Assembly (NCBI GenBank): GCA_948567375.1
Contig: OX419761.1
Coordinates: 10,542,501 to 10,606,500, forward strand
Direction of reading: 5' to 3'
DNA from: Lunularia cruciata
Lineage: Eukaryota; Streptophyta; Marchantiopsida; Lunulariales; Lunulariaceae
Length of the DNA: 64,000 nt
Below are positions 1 through 11,900 of the stretch, one piece after another. A model generated the notes under the pieces. The model was given only the letters and a program-made list of their open reading frames with translations, did not search any database and was not told the DNA's origin. A program made the translations under genes and the position numbers. How positions within the stretch are numbered: position 1 is the first letter of the stretch; every line of letters starts with the position of its first letter.

Positions 1-542
1 CACATGTTGCCGCTTGGGATTTGAGTTCTTTCGGTTGACAAATGAATTTTTTCCCTTAAAGTGTACATTTTGGATGTTTGGTATTCACTTTTTTTCCCAG
101 CTTCCTGGGTTATGTATACCTTCTTCTTTTCAATTCATGTCATTCACGTGGGTGTGTAGGTGTTAGAAAGCCTCATTTTGCGAGTGTGTGGGGTGTTGGA
201 ACGAGAAAGGGTCATTTTGCTAGTGTGTGCATGGGTGTGTGAGTCATTTTGAGAGTGGGGTGTTTGGAAGGAAGAATACTCCCTTGAAGGAGGCCAACTG
301 GCTGAAGCTGAACTTGAAGGAGACTAACTCGAAGGAAATTAACTTGCTGTGGGGTGCCTGGGAGAGTTGGAATTTGTGGGGCCAGAGAGTTGGAATTTTG
401 AGAGTTTAGTTGAGAGGAAGAAATCCATTCACATTTCTAATTAAAGGAGTGTTTTGGAGAGTCTAGAGAAACTACAACAAAACATTTGAGAGATTAAGAA
501 GAGAGATAAGGAGAGCGATTGAGAGCAGACTTAATTTGAACC
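1..542. other. Gene-free left edge with short GT-rich repeats
   Basis: No recognisable gene. Between about 172 and 262 the motif tcattttg followed by a gagtgtg-like run appears three times with slight changes. From about 415 to 540 the strand becomes purine-rich, with many gaga steps, and leads into the open frame at 543. It could be the leader of that frame or mobile-element sequence; the window edge prevents a decision. Confidence 0.4.
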
Positions 543-998
543 ATGGCAAAAATCTGGGGATATGAAAAGATAGTTGATGGGGCCGACATGAGAAATACTC
601 AGGAAGGAGATTGGCCCATAGCATTTCATAGCATTCAACACCTAGCAAATTTCATCAAGTGGTGTTGGCTGGACAAACATCAGATTCAAACTGTTGTCTC
701 TAGAATTTGGGAGATTGATCTAGATGTAATGGGGCTCAAAATCATTCTTGGACTTCACTATCCACGGCGAGAGGTATTCTTCAAACCTTCTTCATCATTT
801 TCTCTTCATTTCTCTCTACCTTTAAACGTTCCAGCACCTCAAGATTTTGATTTATGCATGTTAAAGGCTTTCCAATCATCAGTGTCTCCCAGCCTGTCCC
901 GCGATGCCTCCCATTGTCCTCCAATGCCATCCTGTGCCATCCCTAAACCCCAAACCCATGCGCACGAGTGCCTTCCCATGACTCCGTGTGGCACCTAG
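543..998 (+). CDS. Uncharacterised open frame, possible decayed coding fragment
   Basis: An ATG at 543 sits in a good plant context (acc before, g after) and opens a 151-codon frame. Only the first 75 or so residues look protein-like, with mixed Trp, Ile, Asp and His. The rest is rich in Ser, Pro and Cys and follows low-complexity DNA with many cca/tgc steps, so it is probably not coding. I recognise no domain. The frame lies upstream of another unexplained frame (1560-1970) on the same strand, and both could be pieces of one degraded gene or an unidentified mobile element. An untranslated exon plus intron cannot be excluded. Confidence 0.2.
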   Translation: MAKIWGYEKIVDGADMRNTQEGDWPIAFHSIQHLANFIKWCWLDKHQIQTVVSRIWEIDLDVMGLKIILGLHYPRREVFFKPSSSFSLHFSLPLNVPAPQDFDLCMLKAFQSSVSPSLSRDASHCPPMPSCAIPKPQTHAHECLPMTPCGT

Positions 999-1302
999 CA
1001 TTTCTGCACGGTACCCAGTGTTTCTGTGCAGCTCCTTGCGTCTTCCTCCTTATCCCGCAGTGCCATCCAGCGCCTACGGGCAGCATCCACGGGTGCCTAT
1101 GCGCGGCGTTGGCTGTCACCTTGGCACCATGCGGGAGGGCATCGGGCTCAAGGGCGCCCCCCGCACCCTAGTTGCGGCAACCTGGCTACCCGCGGCCCTT
1201 TTGAGGTTTCCACTATCCGGGTGCATCTTTGAGCGGCAGCGAGCAGCACCCTTGAGCTTGAGTCCTTGGGAGAGAAGTTTGAGCTGATTTTTTTGGTGGG
1301 TT

Positions 1303-1970
1303 TTGCAAGTCCTTCCATATACAAAGTTTGTGAGTTCATGGGACAAGGTCTCTTGCACAAGTTTGGTAAGAGGTAGGCAGTTTCAATTGATTACAGATAT
1401 AGTTAGAGATGCACTTGCCATGCCAAGGGGGAGAACACCAAGACGGAGGACATTTCCTTACACAACTATTTTAGACTGGTTTCACAAAGGGACAGGGTCT
1501 CAAAAAGATATCTTGTAAGGCAATGTGTATATCATGCATTGTGAGGTTTCTTTTAGTTGATGGGTGCACTTGTTGCACCCACTATTAGGCCCAAGATTTT
1601 ACATGGGCATTTGGTACTCAACACCAAGACCAAGTTGAGGAGATTTGCTGTGGAGGATTATGATTGGGTAGAGTTAGCTTTTAGAGCTATCATTGCAGAG
1701 GTGGGGAGTTTGCAAAGCCAATTGAGGAGTCCTAAGGAGCGTAGGTTCAAAGTCACCTTTCTTGGGCAGATACTCACTCATCTCTTTATGGAGAGAGGTT
1801 TTGTTCTAGAGGAGGACGTGATGTACTTGAGTGATGGAGAGGAGGAGATTATACACGAGGGAGAGCATGATGATGATCATGAGGATGCACATAGCTCAGA
1901 TGAGGACGAGACTATTGATGATGGGGAGGATGAGGGAGAGGATGAGGATGAGGATGATGATGATGAGTGA
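1303..1970 (+). pseudogene. Uncharacterised frame with very acidic C-terminal tail
   Basis: Two open stretches on the + strand read as one protein-like region broken by a frame change. The first (1303-1518) is basic, with an Arg-rich RGRTPRRR stretch. The second has its first ATG at 1560 and ends at the TGA at 1968-1970. Its first 90 residues are mixed and globular-looking. Its last 40 are almost entirely Asp and Glu, with a run of gat/gag codons at about 1860-1965. Acidic tails of this kind occur in chromatin and histone-binding proteins, but also arise by repeat expansion. I cannot assign a family. A solo LTR begins about 100 bases downstream, so the frame may belong to a region later invaded by retroelements. 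Confidence 0.3.
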
Positions 1971-2073
1971 TTGATTGATAAGGTTTGAGTTTTGTTATAT
2001 ATATATAAAATTTTATTTTTCATTTATTTGTATGTTGGAAAACATACAAAGTTCTTTTGTATATACCATTACC

Positions 2074-2778
2074 TATACTACCAAGAGCTAACCATATGAT
2101 TTAGATGTGAAATTTGGTTTGGTAACATATAAAATGATGGTCAAAATAGATTAGATAGAAGTATCACCAAAAGAGTACTTCACTAATAGAGCAAAAACCA
2201 AAATAGACTTGAGAACCTTAGAATCAATAGCTAGACATATGATTTAAAGGTGAGCATTCGTTTGGTTACATCTGGAAGGATGTTACACATGATGGACTAA
2301 ACAGATTTGAAAGAGGTATCACCAAAAGGGGACTTCTACTAATAGAGTAGGGACCAAAATATGCTTGAAATCTTTGAAGGCAATTTTGGAGGTCTAAATG
2401 GATGAATTAGACCTCAAAAATGTGCAGATTCCCCCTCCCTCTAAAAGATTTCCAATGTCTCATCAAGAGCTTTCCAACGGTACCTTACTCACGTGATTCT
2501 AAGACTCCTATAGGAAGATTCCCTAAAAGATTCCCTCCGGTCAAAGCTTATTTGACCAACCAAATAGGACCAAGAACGACATGTCACCCATCCAAGTAAG
2601 TAATCCAAGGGTGGAGCTTTCTGACATGTCACCTATCTGTGTGCCTAATCCTATGGTGGAGCTTCCTTGGAGGAGATCCTCTTTGTCTATATAATAAAGA
2701 GAAGGTGCTCCTTTGGGGCACCAAATGTTGAGCGTGTAATCTATGTTTTCTCTCTTCTCTTGTCCTCAGAGTATTACA
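2074..2778 (+). mobile_element. Solo LTR, TGTAATAC-type family, copy 1
   Basis: This 705-bp block matches the blocks at 46057-46792 (same strand) and 44803-45401 (opposite strand). It ends in gtattaca, and the left end is a mutated form of the family's tgtaatacc start. The flanks carry a perfect 5-bp duplication, ttacc, at 2069-2073 and 2779-2783. That duplication and the lack of any internal coding region mark a solo LTR left by recombination between the two LTRs of an LTR retrotransposon. A TATA-like promoter lies near the right end. The parent element is not in the window, so Ty1 or Ty3 affiliation is unknown. Confidence 0.85.
2688..2698 (+). promoter_or_regulatory. TATA box of solo LTR copy 1
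   Basis: The sequence tatataataaa lies about 80 bases from the LTR's right end. It is kept in the sister copy at 46701 and, reversed, in recognisable form near 44920. Conservation among copies supports it as the retroelement's own core promoter. Transcription would run rightward, toward the frames at 3-4.5 kb. Confidence 0.55.
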
Positions 2779-2959
2779 TTACCGGATTTAATAAATGAGT
2801 TCATTTAAGAAGCTTGAATTAATGAACTTGTGAACTTGTATATTTTTAAATTCAAATTGAATTTGTACTTGATGGATAACTAAATGTACCAACTTGTGAA
2901 CATGTGTTCAATAGATTCATATTGAGACACAACCCTTACCCTTTGTTGAGATAGCTCCT

Positions 2960-4488
2960 TTTCACTCTTCTTCCCTTTCACCACTTTCTCTATCCAGTGG
3001 AGGGGGTTGGTGACCCCATGCATTTCAGAGTACCTCCACCTCCTTTCTTGTTCTATTGACATCACTCGCATTTTAGATGATTGTGTTTGAGTGGCTGAGT
3101 GTAGAGAGAGAAATCTCATTGAGCGTGAGAGTAGACTGGAGAGTGTAGAGGAGAGAGTGAGATTAGTGCTTGAGCGTGAGAGTAGATTGAAGAGTGTAGA
3201 GGAGAGAGAAAGATTAGTGCTAGAGTGAGAGAGACTCCTTTGTGAGCGAGAGGATTTACTTGCTGCAAAGGAGGAGAGGCATCTGACCTTGCTTACTTTT
3301 GAGATGGAGAGAAAGTAGAGATTAGGTGACTTGGACATGGACATACTAGGTGCCGCTGCCATGGCGGAGGGTTACAGGCTCCAATTATAGAATCAGGCAC
3401 GAGAGTTAACATATGCTATACAGAGGTGTGAGAGTGCACATGTTTAGGTAGAGGAGAGTGAGAGTAGTCTAGCTCATTTGAGGGCTCGTGTGGCTTATCT
3501 TGGACCCAGACTACGTACTATTGCTCGCCATATCCATACTTGTCATGAGATGCAGACCTAGATGATGCCACCCATGTGTTACCTCATAGTGTGGAGACTC
3601 ATGGCACTCAAACTGAGTTTAGAGAGAGGATTCGTCTATCAGGAGAGTATATTCCACGTATCCTCTTCCCCGGCTTCCTACGGAAGAAGATTATCATTGT
3701 GGATGTTACTTGTATGGCATCATTATGGATTCATGGTGCTATTGGTTTCCGTGCATGGGAGAGAAGGACAACTAGGCATGGTTGGTGCCCTCACACATAG
3801 TCCGGGCCTATAAGGTGGGTAGCCCGTCCTGGTGTTAGCCATTTCATCTTGTTTTGTTTGCTACGCTTTGAGGTTATCTTGTGGATAGATCTTACTCCAG
3901 ATGGAGTGGAGTGGTTGCTACAGAGCATGTGGCAATGGTCCAAACTCCCGGAGGGAGTTCACACCAAGTCTTGCCTCATGGCCTGTTTGTGTTTTACATA
4001 TATCTAGCAAGATTCCGAGTTTAGAGGACTTAGAGTTAGATCATATGAGCATCTTACTTCATTAGGTTTACCTCTTCGTGATCTTTTGATCATAGATAGT
4101 TATGTACTCTCTTATTATAGGAACTATCCACATGGTGCTATCCACCCTACCCACTTTTGTCCTTATAGAGTACATAGAGCACCATACACTTGGCCATTTG
4201 ACCCTTTAATGAGTGCTTTGGACAGATTTGTCCATGACAATAGGCCTGCTATTAGTTGGGCAGAAGAGGAGTGGACATCAAGTAGATTGAGTTCTTATAG
4301 TTGTGACCCAACTTGCTAGCAGTATCAGGCATCAAGACTTGGATGAGAGCGAGTGGCCCCTATGGTGGTCATTGAGTCCATTTAGGATTCAACATAATGT
4401 ATACCGTTGTAGACTTAAGGATGCAGTAGTAGCACTTAGACACCATGGTGCATCTCCTTTTTCTTCTTCACCTCCTCGACCTCCATAG
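2960..4488 (+). pseudogene. Decayed large frame of unknown family
   Basis: Several + strand stretches read as one broken protein. First comes a charged helical part (about 3060-3320) with repeated Glu-Arg-Glu and Leu-Glu motifs, interrupted by stops. Next is a mixed globular stretch at about 3576-3800, rich in Ile, Trp and Arg. A stretch at about 4030-4319 contains aromatic-rich segments such as YYRNYPHGAIHPTHF. A short Ser/Pro-rich tail ends at 4488. Frames change between the blocks, so no intact product is possible as read, unless some gaps are introns. I recognise no domain. A coiled coil followed by a globular region is compatible with a transposon structural protein, but that is inference. 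Confidence 0.3.
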
Positions 4489-4679
4489 TCATAGGTTTAG
4501 GTTCTATTGGCTCCCCATTTATATACATATTATGTTCATTTCTCCCCATGTATACATTTATGTTTTAGTTTACACTTGTGAACTCTCATATTTTTGTCTA
4601 ACTCTTGTATTTTCATGTGCTATATACTCAATTGTGCCTTGTGTTTCAAACTTGTCATCGCCTTGCAAATATGTGTGCC

Positions 4680-5140
4680 ATTCACATCAAGAGCCACCAC
4701 CATAAACCCACCACCAACATCTCTCAGTGCCAATGCGTGCCATCAAGCGTCCACGAGCATCAACAAGCGTCTTTGAGCCATGACTTGCATGAAGGAGTCC
4801 ATACGAGCGCCGATGAGTGCCAACAAGTGCCTATCAAATTTATGACTACCTCCGAGTGTCTGCCAACGCCTCCTAACGGCCACAAGTGCCTATGAGCGCC
4901 TACCAAATCTACGCCTACTAGCTTCAATGAGCACCTACTAGCGCCAACGAGCACCTACTAGTGCCGATGAGCACTAGCTGGCATTTATTCAAGGAAGTGT
5001 GGCATTGAGCGGCAACTAGCGGCAACAAGAAAGACTTATGGGCGGCTATGAGTGCCAACTTGCAGCTTCTTGGGCTTCTTGTGTGACTAGCAGCTGCAAG
5101 AAAAACTTTATGGGCGGCTATGAGCACCAACTCTATGCGC
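4680..5140. repeat. Imperfect short tandem repeats rich in gagc and gcca
   Basis: Between about 4750 and 4980 a unit of roughly 20 bases of the form gagcacctactagcgccaa recurs in many degenerate copies. At 5041 and 5112 a second unit beginning atgggcggctatgag repeats with a spacing of about 70 bases. Open frames on both strands here follow the repeat and are not evidence of genes. Confidence 0.5.
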
Positions 5141-5306
5141 TTTGGCCAAGGAAAAACATGAGAGGAACTGAGTGGTAACAAGAAACATCAAAAACATAAG
5201 GAGAACTGAGTAGTAATGAGCGGCATCAGGCGGATACAAGAAGCATTTATCAAGTTTCCACAACTCATTTTTATTATAATCATAATAAGGGTTACATGGT
5301 GGTATA

Positions 5307-6599
5307 CTATTTGCTATCAGTAGAGTATGATGGATGTTGAACCTGAGTGAGCACTTTAAAATAGTTACTTATTTCCTCAAGAGTTTTCCTTGCTTGTATG
5401 AGACTCATTTTGATTTCATGAGTGCACTTTGATTCTAAACTCTTCTCCTTAAATTTGTGTTTGTCTGCCCTAGCTTTCCTTTTATATGCGCTTAATTTTT
5501 TCTCAACTTCAATTTTCATCTTCTTTGTCTCTAATCTAACACACTCTGCATCCATTCTCATCATTGTTTTCTCTCTCTTCCTCATGTTGGTGGCTTCTAG
5601 TTTAGCTAGTCGTAACCTCTCTCTGGATTCTATAATATCTGCCTTCAACATGGTAATTTTTGCTAAATCATGAGACAATGACATACTAGGTGATAACTTG
5701 GGTACCTTACTTGCAGATATTCCACCTTTCTTCCTCTTTGGGTCACATTCTTCTTGTTGGTCAAAAAAAGCACAATTGGATCCATCTCTTGTAAAAATTA
5801 AAGGTGGTGGTGTAATGAAAGGCGAGTCCTCGATTGGTGGAACAAATGGAGACTCATCCTCAGGTGATAGGATTCCATTGTCCATGCCACGTGGTAAAAT
5901 TTCCACCCCTTGGGTGTTTGCGACCAACTCGGGGCCCGAGTCAGGGAGCACCACCTCTGGAGGAGATGAGAATTGGGAGCACTCCTGCACACCTTCATGG
6001 ACCTCTTCCTCGCCACCCTCACAAATCTTGCTCGAATTAGGATTACAATCTCCTAAACTTACCATTGCCGGTGGACTTATGTTCACTTTGCTCCCAAACA
6101 TGGCTTCCATTCTTGCAAAATGCGTGCACATTCCGTTCAATTTATCTTCTATAGTTCTCCACCCTTTGCACATATTCCTTCTTGGTGAGAATTTCTCTCG
6201 TAGACTTGTTCTTAAGCTCTCAAGTTTCTTTGTACTGTTTCATGTACCGCAACCATTTCTTGTAAAGTCTATCACATGTTATAGAAGTAGGAAATCCTTG
6301 ACCCTCCCTAATCAAAAAGGTTGCCATGAAACTAGATGTTATCAATTTTTGAATGTGCTTTTTGCAATTCCCACCATGAATTTGTACAAAATGCTCGGGG
6401 TCCTCCAAATAATCCAGTATTTGGCTATAATGGTGTGTTGCCATGCAAAATTGTTCATCGTCCTTGGTTTTGCCCTCAACAAGTTTCCAAATTTCCCTAA
6501 TGGCTGTTGAGGTTGCGAATCCAAAGATGACTCTAAAGGTCCCGGATCAGCGTCAATAAGTGAGTCTCCTACACTAAAACAAGGTACATGATCTCCCAT
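5307..6599 (-). pseudogene. Frameshifted gene for a coiled-coil protein with possible trihelix-like segment
   Basis: Read on the - strand from an ATG at 6599, the frame shifts near 6440 and again near 6175. The second block (6444-6220) contains Trp and Cys spacing in TSITCDRLYKKWLRYMKQYK. This resembles the last helix of Myb/SANT-like trihelix domains, but the match is weak. The last block (6173-5307, 288 codons) has a Pro/Ser/Glu-rich acidic linker, a basic PKRKKGG patch that could be a nuclear signal, and about 130 residues of Lys/Glu/Arg/Leu coiled coil to the stop. The layout resembles plant trihelix factors or the DNA-binding partner proteins of some DNA transposons. The shifts suggest a pseudogene, although introns could explain them. 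The function is not established. Confidence 0.35.
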
Positions 6600-7639
6600 T
6601 GCAGAAATTTTGTTGCACTCCTAGCGTAAGAATTGTCAAAATTGTCGGAATCTAATCAATTTCTTGGTTGCCGCACGGCGGCGCTGATCATTTCTCACAC
6701 CAATGTGAAACTACAAAACCACCGTTAGTTGCCTGACAACTTGCACATTTGCTCTAGAGGGTGGTGAATTCAAGTTTAGAAATTTGATTTGTTGGGTGTG
6801 GCCATTTTGGATGTTGAATATGGAAACCAAATCATCAATCATACGGGACTCAACTGACCGGGTGGCCACCCTCTTGAGGAAACATGTCACTCTATCTGAC
6901 AATAGTTTACTTAGTTAGTGCATTCCTAAACATCGGTAACATATGATTTGATTTTTATAAATGAATGCAATTTGCAAAATATATCCCTTAACTGAAGTTA
7001 CAAAGCGTTCAGTTATTACAATCTGGTATCGTTACAAAGTTCACTATAAATTATTACAAAGTTTGTTATTTATCCCGTAATAACAAACCTATTTCTGAAA
7101 CCCTCTAGTGTAGACATCCGTCAAACCTATTTTTGAAACCCCCTATTGTGTAGACATTCACGTCATGTATCGACTCTCGAATTTCTAATGTCTCACAAAT
7201 TTTCGTTCACCCACCGCCTGCTTTTTCCGTACCGTTAATAGTCCTCTATGCAACTCAACTACTACCAATAACTGATTTTGATATATTGTCATCATAATAT
7301 TTTTTGCAACAATGTTCCTGAGGAAATTTTGAGTGCAGTAGCTTATATTTCATGCCCCTCTCAAGAATAAGTGCATACAAGATGTAGTAATGGCCTAAGC
7401 ACCATGCTTATGGCAAATTTGCAATTTTGGTCGCTCTGGGCAAAGTGAGTTGTTGAATGAGAGACAGTTCTGTTGAGATGTGATAGTTGACATATAATCT
7501 TGAATCCTTCAAGGTAAAGACTGTATGGTGTCTTCCCTGTTGTTAAACAAAGTATCTACACTAGTTTGGAAATATGATATACTCTATAAAAGGACAAAGA
7601 TTAGATTCATGACCTGGCGGCCCGAGGTTTAACTTCTCT
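6600..7639. other. Intergenic, no gene seen; one short tandem duplication
   Basis: No coding frame is supported. At about 7083-7165 a unit of roughly 42 bases (aaacctatttytgaaaccc followed by tgtagacat) is present twice in tandem. The rest is AT-rich with short direct repeats, for example attacaaagtt near 7050. Confidence 0.4.
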
Positions 7640-8945
7640 GGTTAACTAAACTAGTGGCCATATTTAACATGGAAAAGGTGACAATATAAGATAAGAAGAA
7701 CACATCAAGCCGTACAAGGATAGACATAAGAAGTAAAATGTGATTAAACCCAATAATAGGATTGGCGAGTAATCTAGCTAACTACATATAAGAAAGTTTT
7801 AAGCTATGCAAGTTGCATGGTCTACAAATTATTGTAGTATTCAAAGAGGCATTATCTAATATGATTGCTCTTGATAGAGCATGCACCACACTGGACACAT
7901 GTTATCTCAACACATAAGTGGGAACTATATGGAGTTTATATACAAATTAGTTACAAATAAGTAAGCAATAAATATGCCAAATTAGTCAAAATTTATAAGA
8001 ATATTCTAGAAATATCTATGAAATTTCTTGGTATCTTTGAAGTATTGGGAAATGTGTATACCCAAGTAGGCAATTTCTAGGAGGAAGTTTCTTGGGAAGC
8101 TTCTTGATTAGTTTAGATTGCATGTCAAGTAGGGGGTTTATAGAAGGAAGCTTCTTGAGAAACTTCATGACTAGTTTAACTTGCACGCCAAATAGACAAC
8201 TTCTACTAAACAGGTTTCTTGATAAGTTTCCCGGTTAGATTAGCTTGCACCCTAAGAATGAAGCTTTTAGAAAAACTTCTCAAGATCCTTTAATGTTCCG
8301 TGTGAATACCAAAGCCCAAGCTCATGCTGGGCGTTCAAAATTTTCTTCATTCAAGAGTCACAATGTGATCTTCCACTCCGATACTCCATTCTCCTATTTC
8401 TCTCCTCAGTCTTTTACACAAGTTGTCTAAAGTACACGACTAAATATGGAATTGGAAGTGGTACCCCTTATGTTTAATATGATAAGCTCTTATGCATTTT
8501 GGGATAAATGTGTGAATTGATATCAATTACTCCATATAACTCCTCAAAGGCTAGAAGAACAAAGAGATCCACTCCACTAGTTGCTCATTCATGTAATCAT
8601 TCGCTCATAAATTTTATCAAGGGTAGAGTTAGTAACCACAACATTTTCTATTATCACTCAATCATCTCAGACCAACTATAAGTATGCACTCTAACTTATG
8701 CAGCTTTGGAGATGGCATGAGTTAGAGTGCATATTCTCCCTCCCCGCAAAATATCTACTCTTTCATGCCATGATGAACACTATATCTCTGATGGTATCAA
8801 TCTATAGTTATTCTTTATCTTCCAAAAGGACACCATGTCATATGCACGACTCCTACTTCTACTATAGAGCAATATTCACAAGTGTGTAATTAAGATGCAG
8901 ATGGATAGACCAAAATTAGACAAAATCTCATTATTGTAAAGGAAA
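7640..8945 (-). mobile_element. RLE-type non-LTR retrotransposon, copy C (3' part)
   Basis: The region matches, in reverse, the last third of copies A and B at 14-20.6 kb: the 3' tail at about 7680-7870 and the endonuclease-domain region at about 8440-8945. A 516-bp insertion (7900-8415) splits it. No reverse transcriptase region is present, so the copy is truncated at its 5' end, as is common after incomplete target-primed reverse transcription. Its reading frame is heavily mutated. Boundaries are by-eye and may be off by tens of bases. Confidence 0.7.
7900..8415. mobile_element. 516-bp insertion in copy C, possible solo LTR
   Basis: Compared with the uninterrupted sister region near 44130, copy C breaks between ggacaca and gtctaaag. 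The insert starts tgttatctca and is followed by a second acaca (8416-8420), matching acaca at 7895-7899, which suggests a 5-bp target duplication. Inside are several repeats of aagyttcttg with a step of about 60 bases. No coding region is seen. The TG start suggests a solo LTR, but the right end does not show the usual CA, so a small DNA transposon remains possible. Confidence 0.45.
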
Positions 8946-11900
8946 TAGAAATAAATGAAATAACCCATGGGGCTCTAAATTCACTCACTTGACTAGTCTT
9001 GAGTCAATTGACTAAAGACTTGGACAGTGAAGAAGGAAGATCCGGCTCTGCATAATCTATAATCTAGGCATAACTGCATGGAAATATGCACCACAATAGA
9101 ACCAAGATATTTTGCAAACTTTCTTTTATTCAAAGGGCAACCTTTCACAAAGCCCAACACTTTCGTGCCGACTGCGTTTTTGGGTCTCAAAATCAACTCA
9201 AGTCGCTTAGGACAATATTGACTTTATAACCAATAATTTCAAGAAAATCCATCTAGAAAATAGCTCCTTTTAACTAACCTCCCTTTATAGACATATGGTA
9301 GCCAGCGACAACGATTAAAAGTAAACAAGTCGAACGTCACTTTCTTTAAGACGTAGAAGAAACGATTTTTTGTCACCACCGTTGTAACTAGATCAAAACC
9401 CATAGAAGAGGTGAAATGAAATGGTTCAAGGTACACATGCTTGGAGTACGTAAATCTCCACTACAGCATTGTGGTTTGTAGGTTGTAGCAACAGTGATAA
9501 ACACTTCAGAGTCTCATGGAGCCCATGGTCATCTCACTCATGGGGTGTGGTTACCAAACTACGGTAGAGGGAAATGTAGACTGCGTTATCAGTGCAGGAT
9601 TGACAGGATATACGTGACAAGCTGGTGGAGATCTGGCAATGAGAGCTGGTTGGGTTGCCAGGAGGGTAGTGCTTGTATTTTTGTTCATGAGGGACAAAAA
9701 GGGAAAGGGAACCAAAGGGACTACAGTGGGGCAGAATGGACTGGTTTCTGACCTACGGGACTCTGGAGCCAGACCAGAGGCTATGGGTATAACAACAGGC
9801 AATAAAGAGACTTTGTACTTTACTCATAAATATAGGGAATATTATAAGCTTAGACCAAGGATTGGACTAGAAAACATCCGTTGTGGTATAACTTAACTCG
9901 AAGGAGGATCCAAGGTGAAGTGTATGGAATTCGCTCACCTCTTACTGCTCGTTTTGCCTATGACTTTGGTGTTACCTCGAGGATGTTGGTCTTTTAAATC
10001 GAGGATAGACCTCAGAACATTCTAATGTCTCCACTGTGGAATTACCGTGGTTTCTGATGTAAGGTGTAACTGAAATGGAACAATGGAATGCGTTTCAAAA
10101 TCCCTCAAGTTTAATAGCTTCGGGCTTTCTTAATACACAAATTCAAATCAAAACTAACTCCTGGGGATCTTTCTACGTCTACAACAGCTACACAGCGTCA
10201 TCATTTCTAAGTTCGATACAGCAAATGAAAAAAGAAGAAGAAGTTATAGCTAATTTAGAATGTGTTTTCTCAAATTCTACCAAACGTCAAGATATTTCTT
10301 TAGTGATCATTAAAATACATCGCAGACTTAGTAATTTTGTTAAGGCAGGATATAGCTCTCGCCATGTACGTTGTTATGATCTTTTAAGCAACTTATGTCG
10401 CAAATCATTTGACACAGTGATGTCCAATCCTTAAGATAAGTCCTAGTTACTGTAGACAGAGGATGAATATCAGATGAACATCATGCGATGTAAGGATAGC
10501 GCAATTTCTGATTATAGACTGTGTAGATGTGGAGGAGCAGTCTGTCGGTATAAATGTGTAGAGAGTTTCAGTGCGGGAGAATGGCTACAGGAGAAAAGCC
10601 AAAGAGAGCATCTAACAAACTCACCTGGATAAAGCTTGCGAGCCCAGCTGTAAGTGGAAACCAGCTTGTCACAAGCGGACAAGAGTGACAAGTGGGACTC
10701 ATGGAAAATAATTGTAGAGTGGTCCTACCTCGTTGGTGGCTCTTTCTTTTGCTGCTAATGGATTTCATCACTGCTGTCATTCATGCGGCTAGATGTTAGG
10801 GACATTGGCCCATTCATCCAAAGATCTTGTAACTCTAAATATCACCGTATTGGATCTAGAGACTAGCGCACTGTGGTTGGAATAGGTTTAGGTACAGATC
10901 AATCCAGAGTATCTCCCCATGCTCTACAAAGCAAATTGGAATGACAAAACAGTGAGGTCATCATGAGATCATAACTCGACTCCGTATCTTCTACACATGT
11001 TTCTCTCGATCCATTGGTGACAACTTCAGAAAGAAACGTCCCGTCTATGTTCAGTACAGGAGAAAAATCTGAACGAAACTCTCCACTCTGAAAGATTTTC
11101 TGAATTAATGTTCTCACCTAATGCGTACTTGTTAGATGCAGTGTACACTTTCTTCCATCACTGAGCTGAAAAAAGCAGGATGCCATGTACTGCCATGGAC
11201 TACCAGTGAGATGGTTTGGTGGGATGATCTGAACAACTTCACTGACCTCTACGTCATAAAAGATTCAACAACAGGAAAGTTCAAGGAACGTAATCTTAGG
11301 TTAAAGTGACCTCGACAGAGCTTAAGAGCTGGAACATCACCCTCATACAGCCAGACTGAACATAAGGAATAAATAGTTCAGGGTAGATTAGAATCGCAAA
11401 TGATTGAGTTCTCACTCCAAGTTCTTAGCAGCAAGGAAAGCCGCTAGAGCATAAAAAGTGAATTTCACCGAGGAAATAAAGAATATCATTAGCCCACATA
11501 TGGTCATGTTGACCTGGTTAGTTCAGTACAGCTAGACTGAAACGACGGTGATGAAAACTTAGACGAAGAGACAACCCTCACTCCTGCCACCTTCAGTCAG
11601 ACTAAGTGAGCTGGGTGCAGAGTGTGGAGTTAATTGGAACTTGAACATGGTGGAAAACAATAACGGGAAGGAAACAAATCTGCATATATAATCTTTAGGT
11701 CAGCGCATGAGTCATGAAGGTTGACCACGGGATGGATAACTTCTTATATCGAGGGCGGTAACTTATTTACTCTTGGGCTACAAAATTAGAGATAACTATA
11801 AAACCATGCTTTTTAAAGTCTGATGACCTTGATCATGACAGGAAACTCATTCATGAATAGAATACAAAGGAGAAATATGGTGATGTGAGGACCTGCTTAG

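Noticed and set aside
2880-3362. 160-codon Ser-rich frame on the - strand
   Set aside because: It is the reverse reading of gag/gaa-rich coiled-coil-like DNA on the + strand; composition is very biased and no domain is seen.
4680-5140. Possible CRISPR-like or satellite array
   Set aside because: Units vary in length and sequence with no regular spacers; a degenerate tandem repeat explains it.
5698-6510. 270-codon frame on the + strand
   Set aside because: It overlaps the - strand coiled-coil/trihelix-like reading, has no motif, and its composition is that of an antisense shadow.
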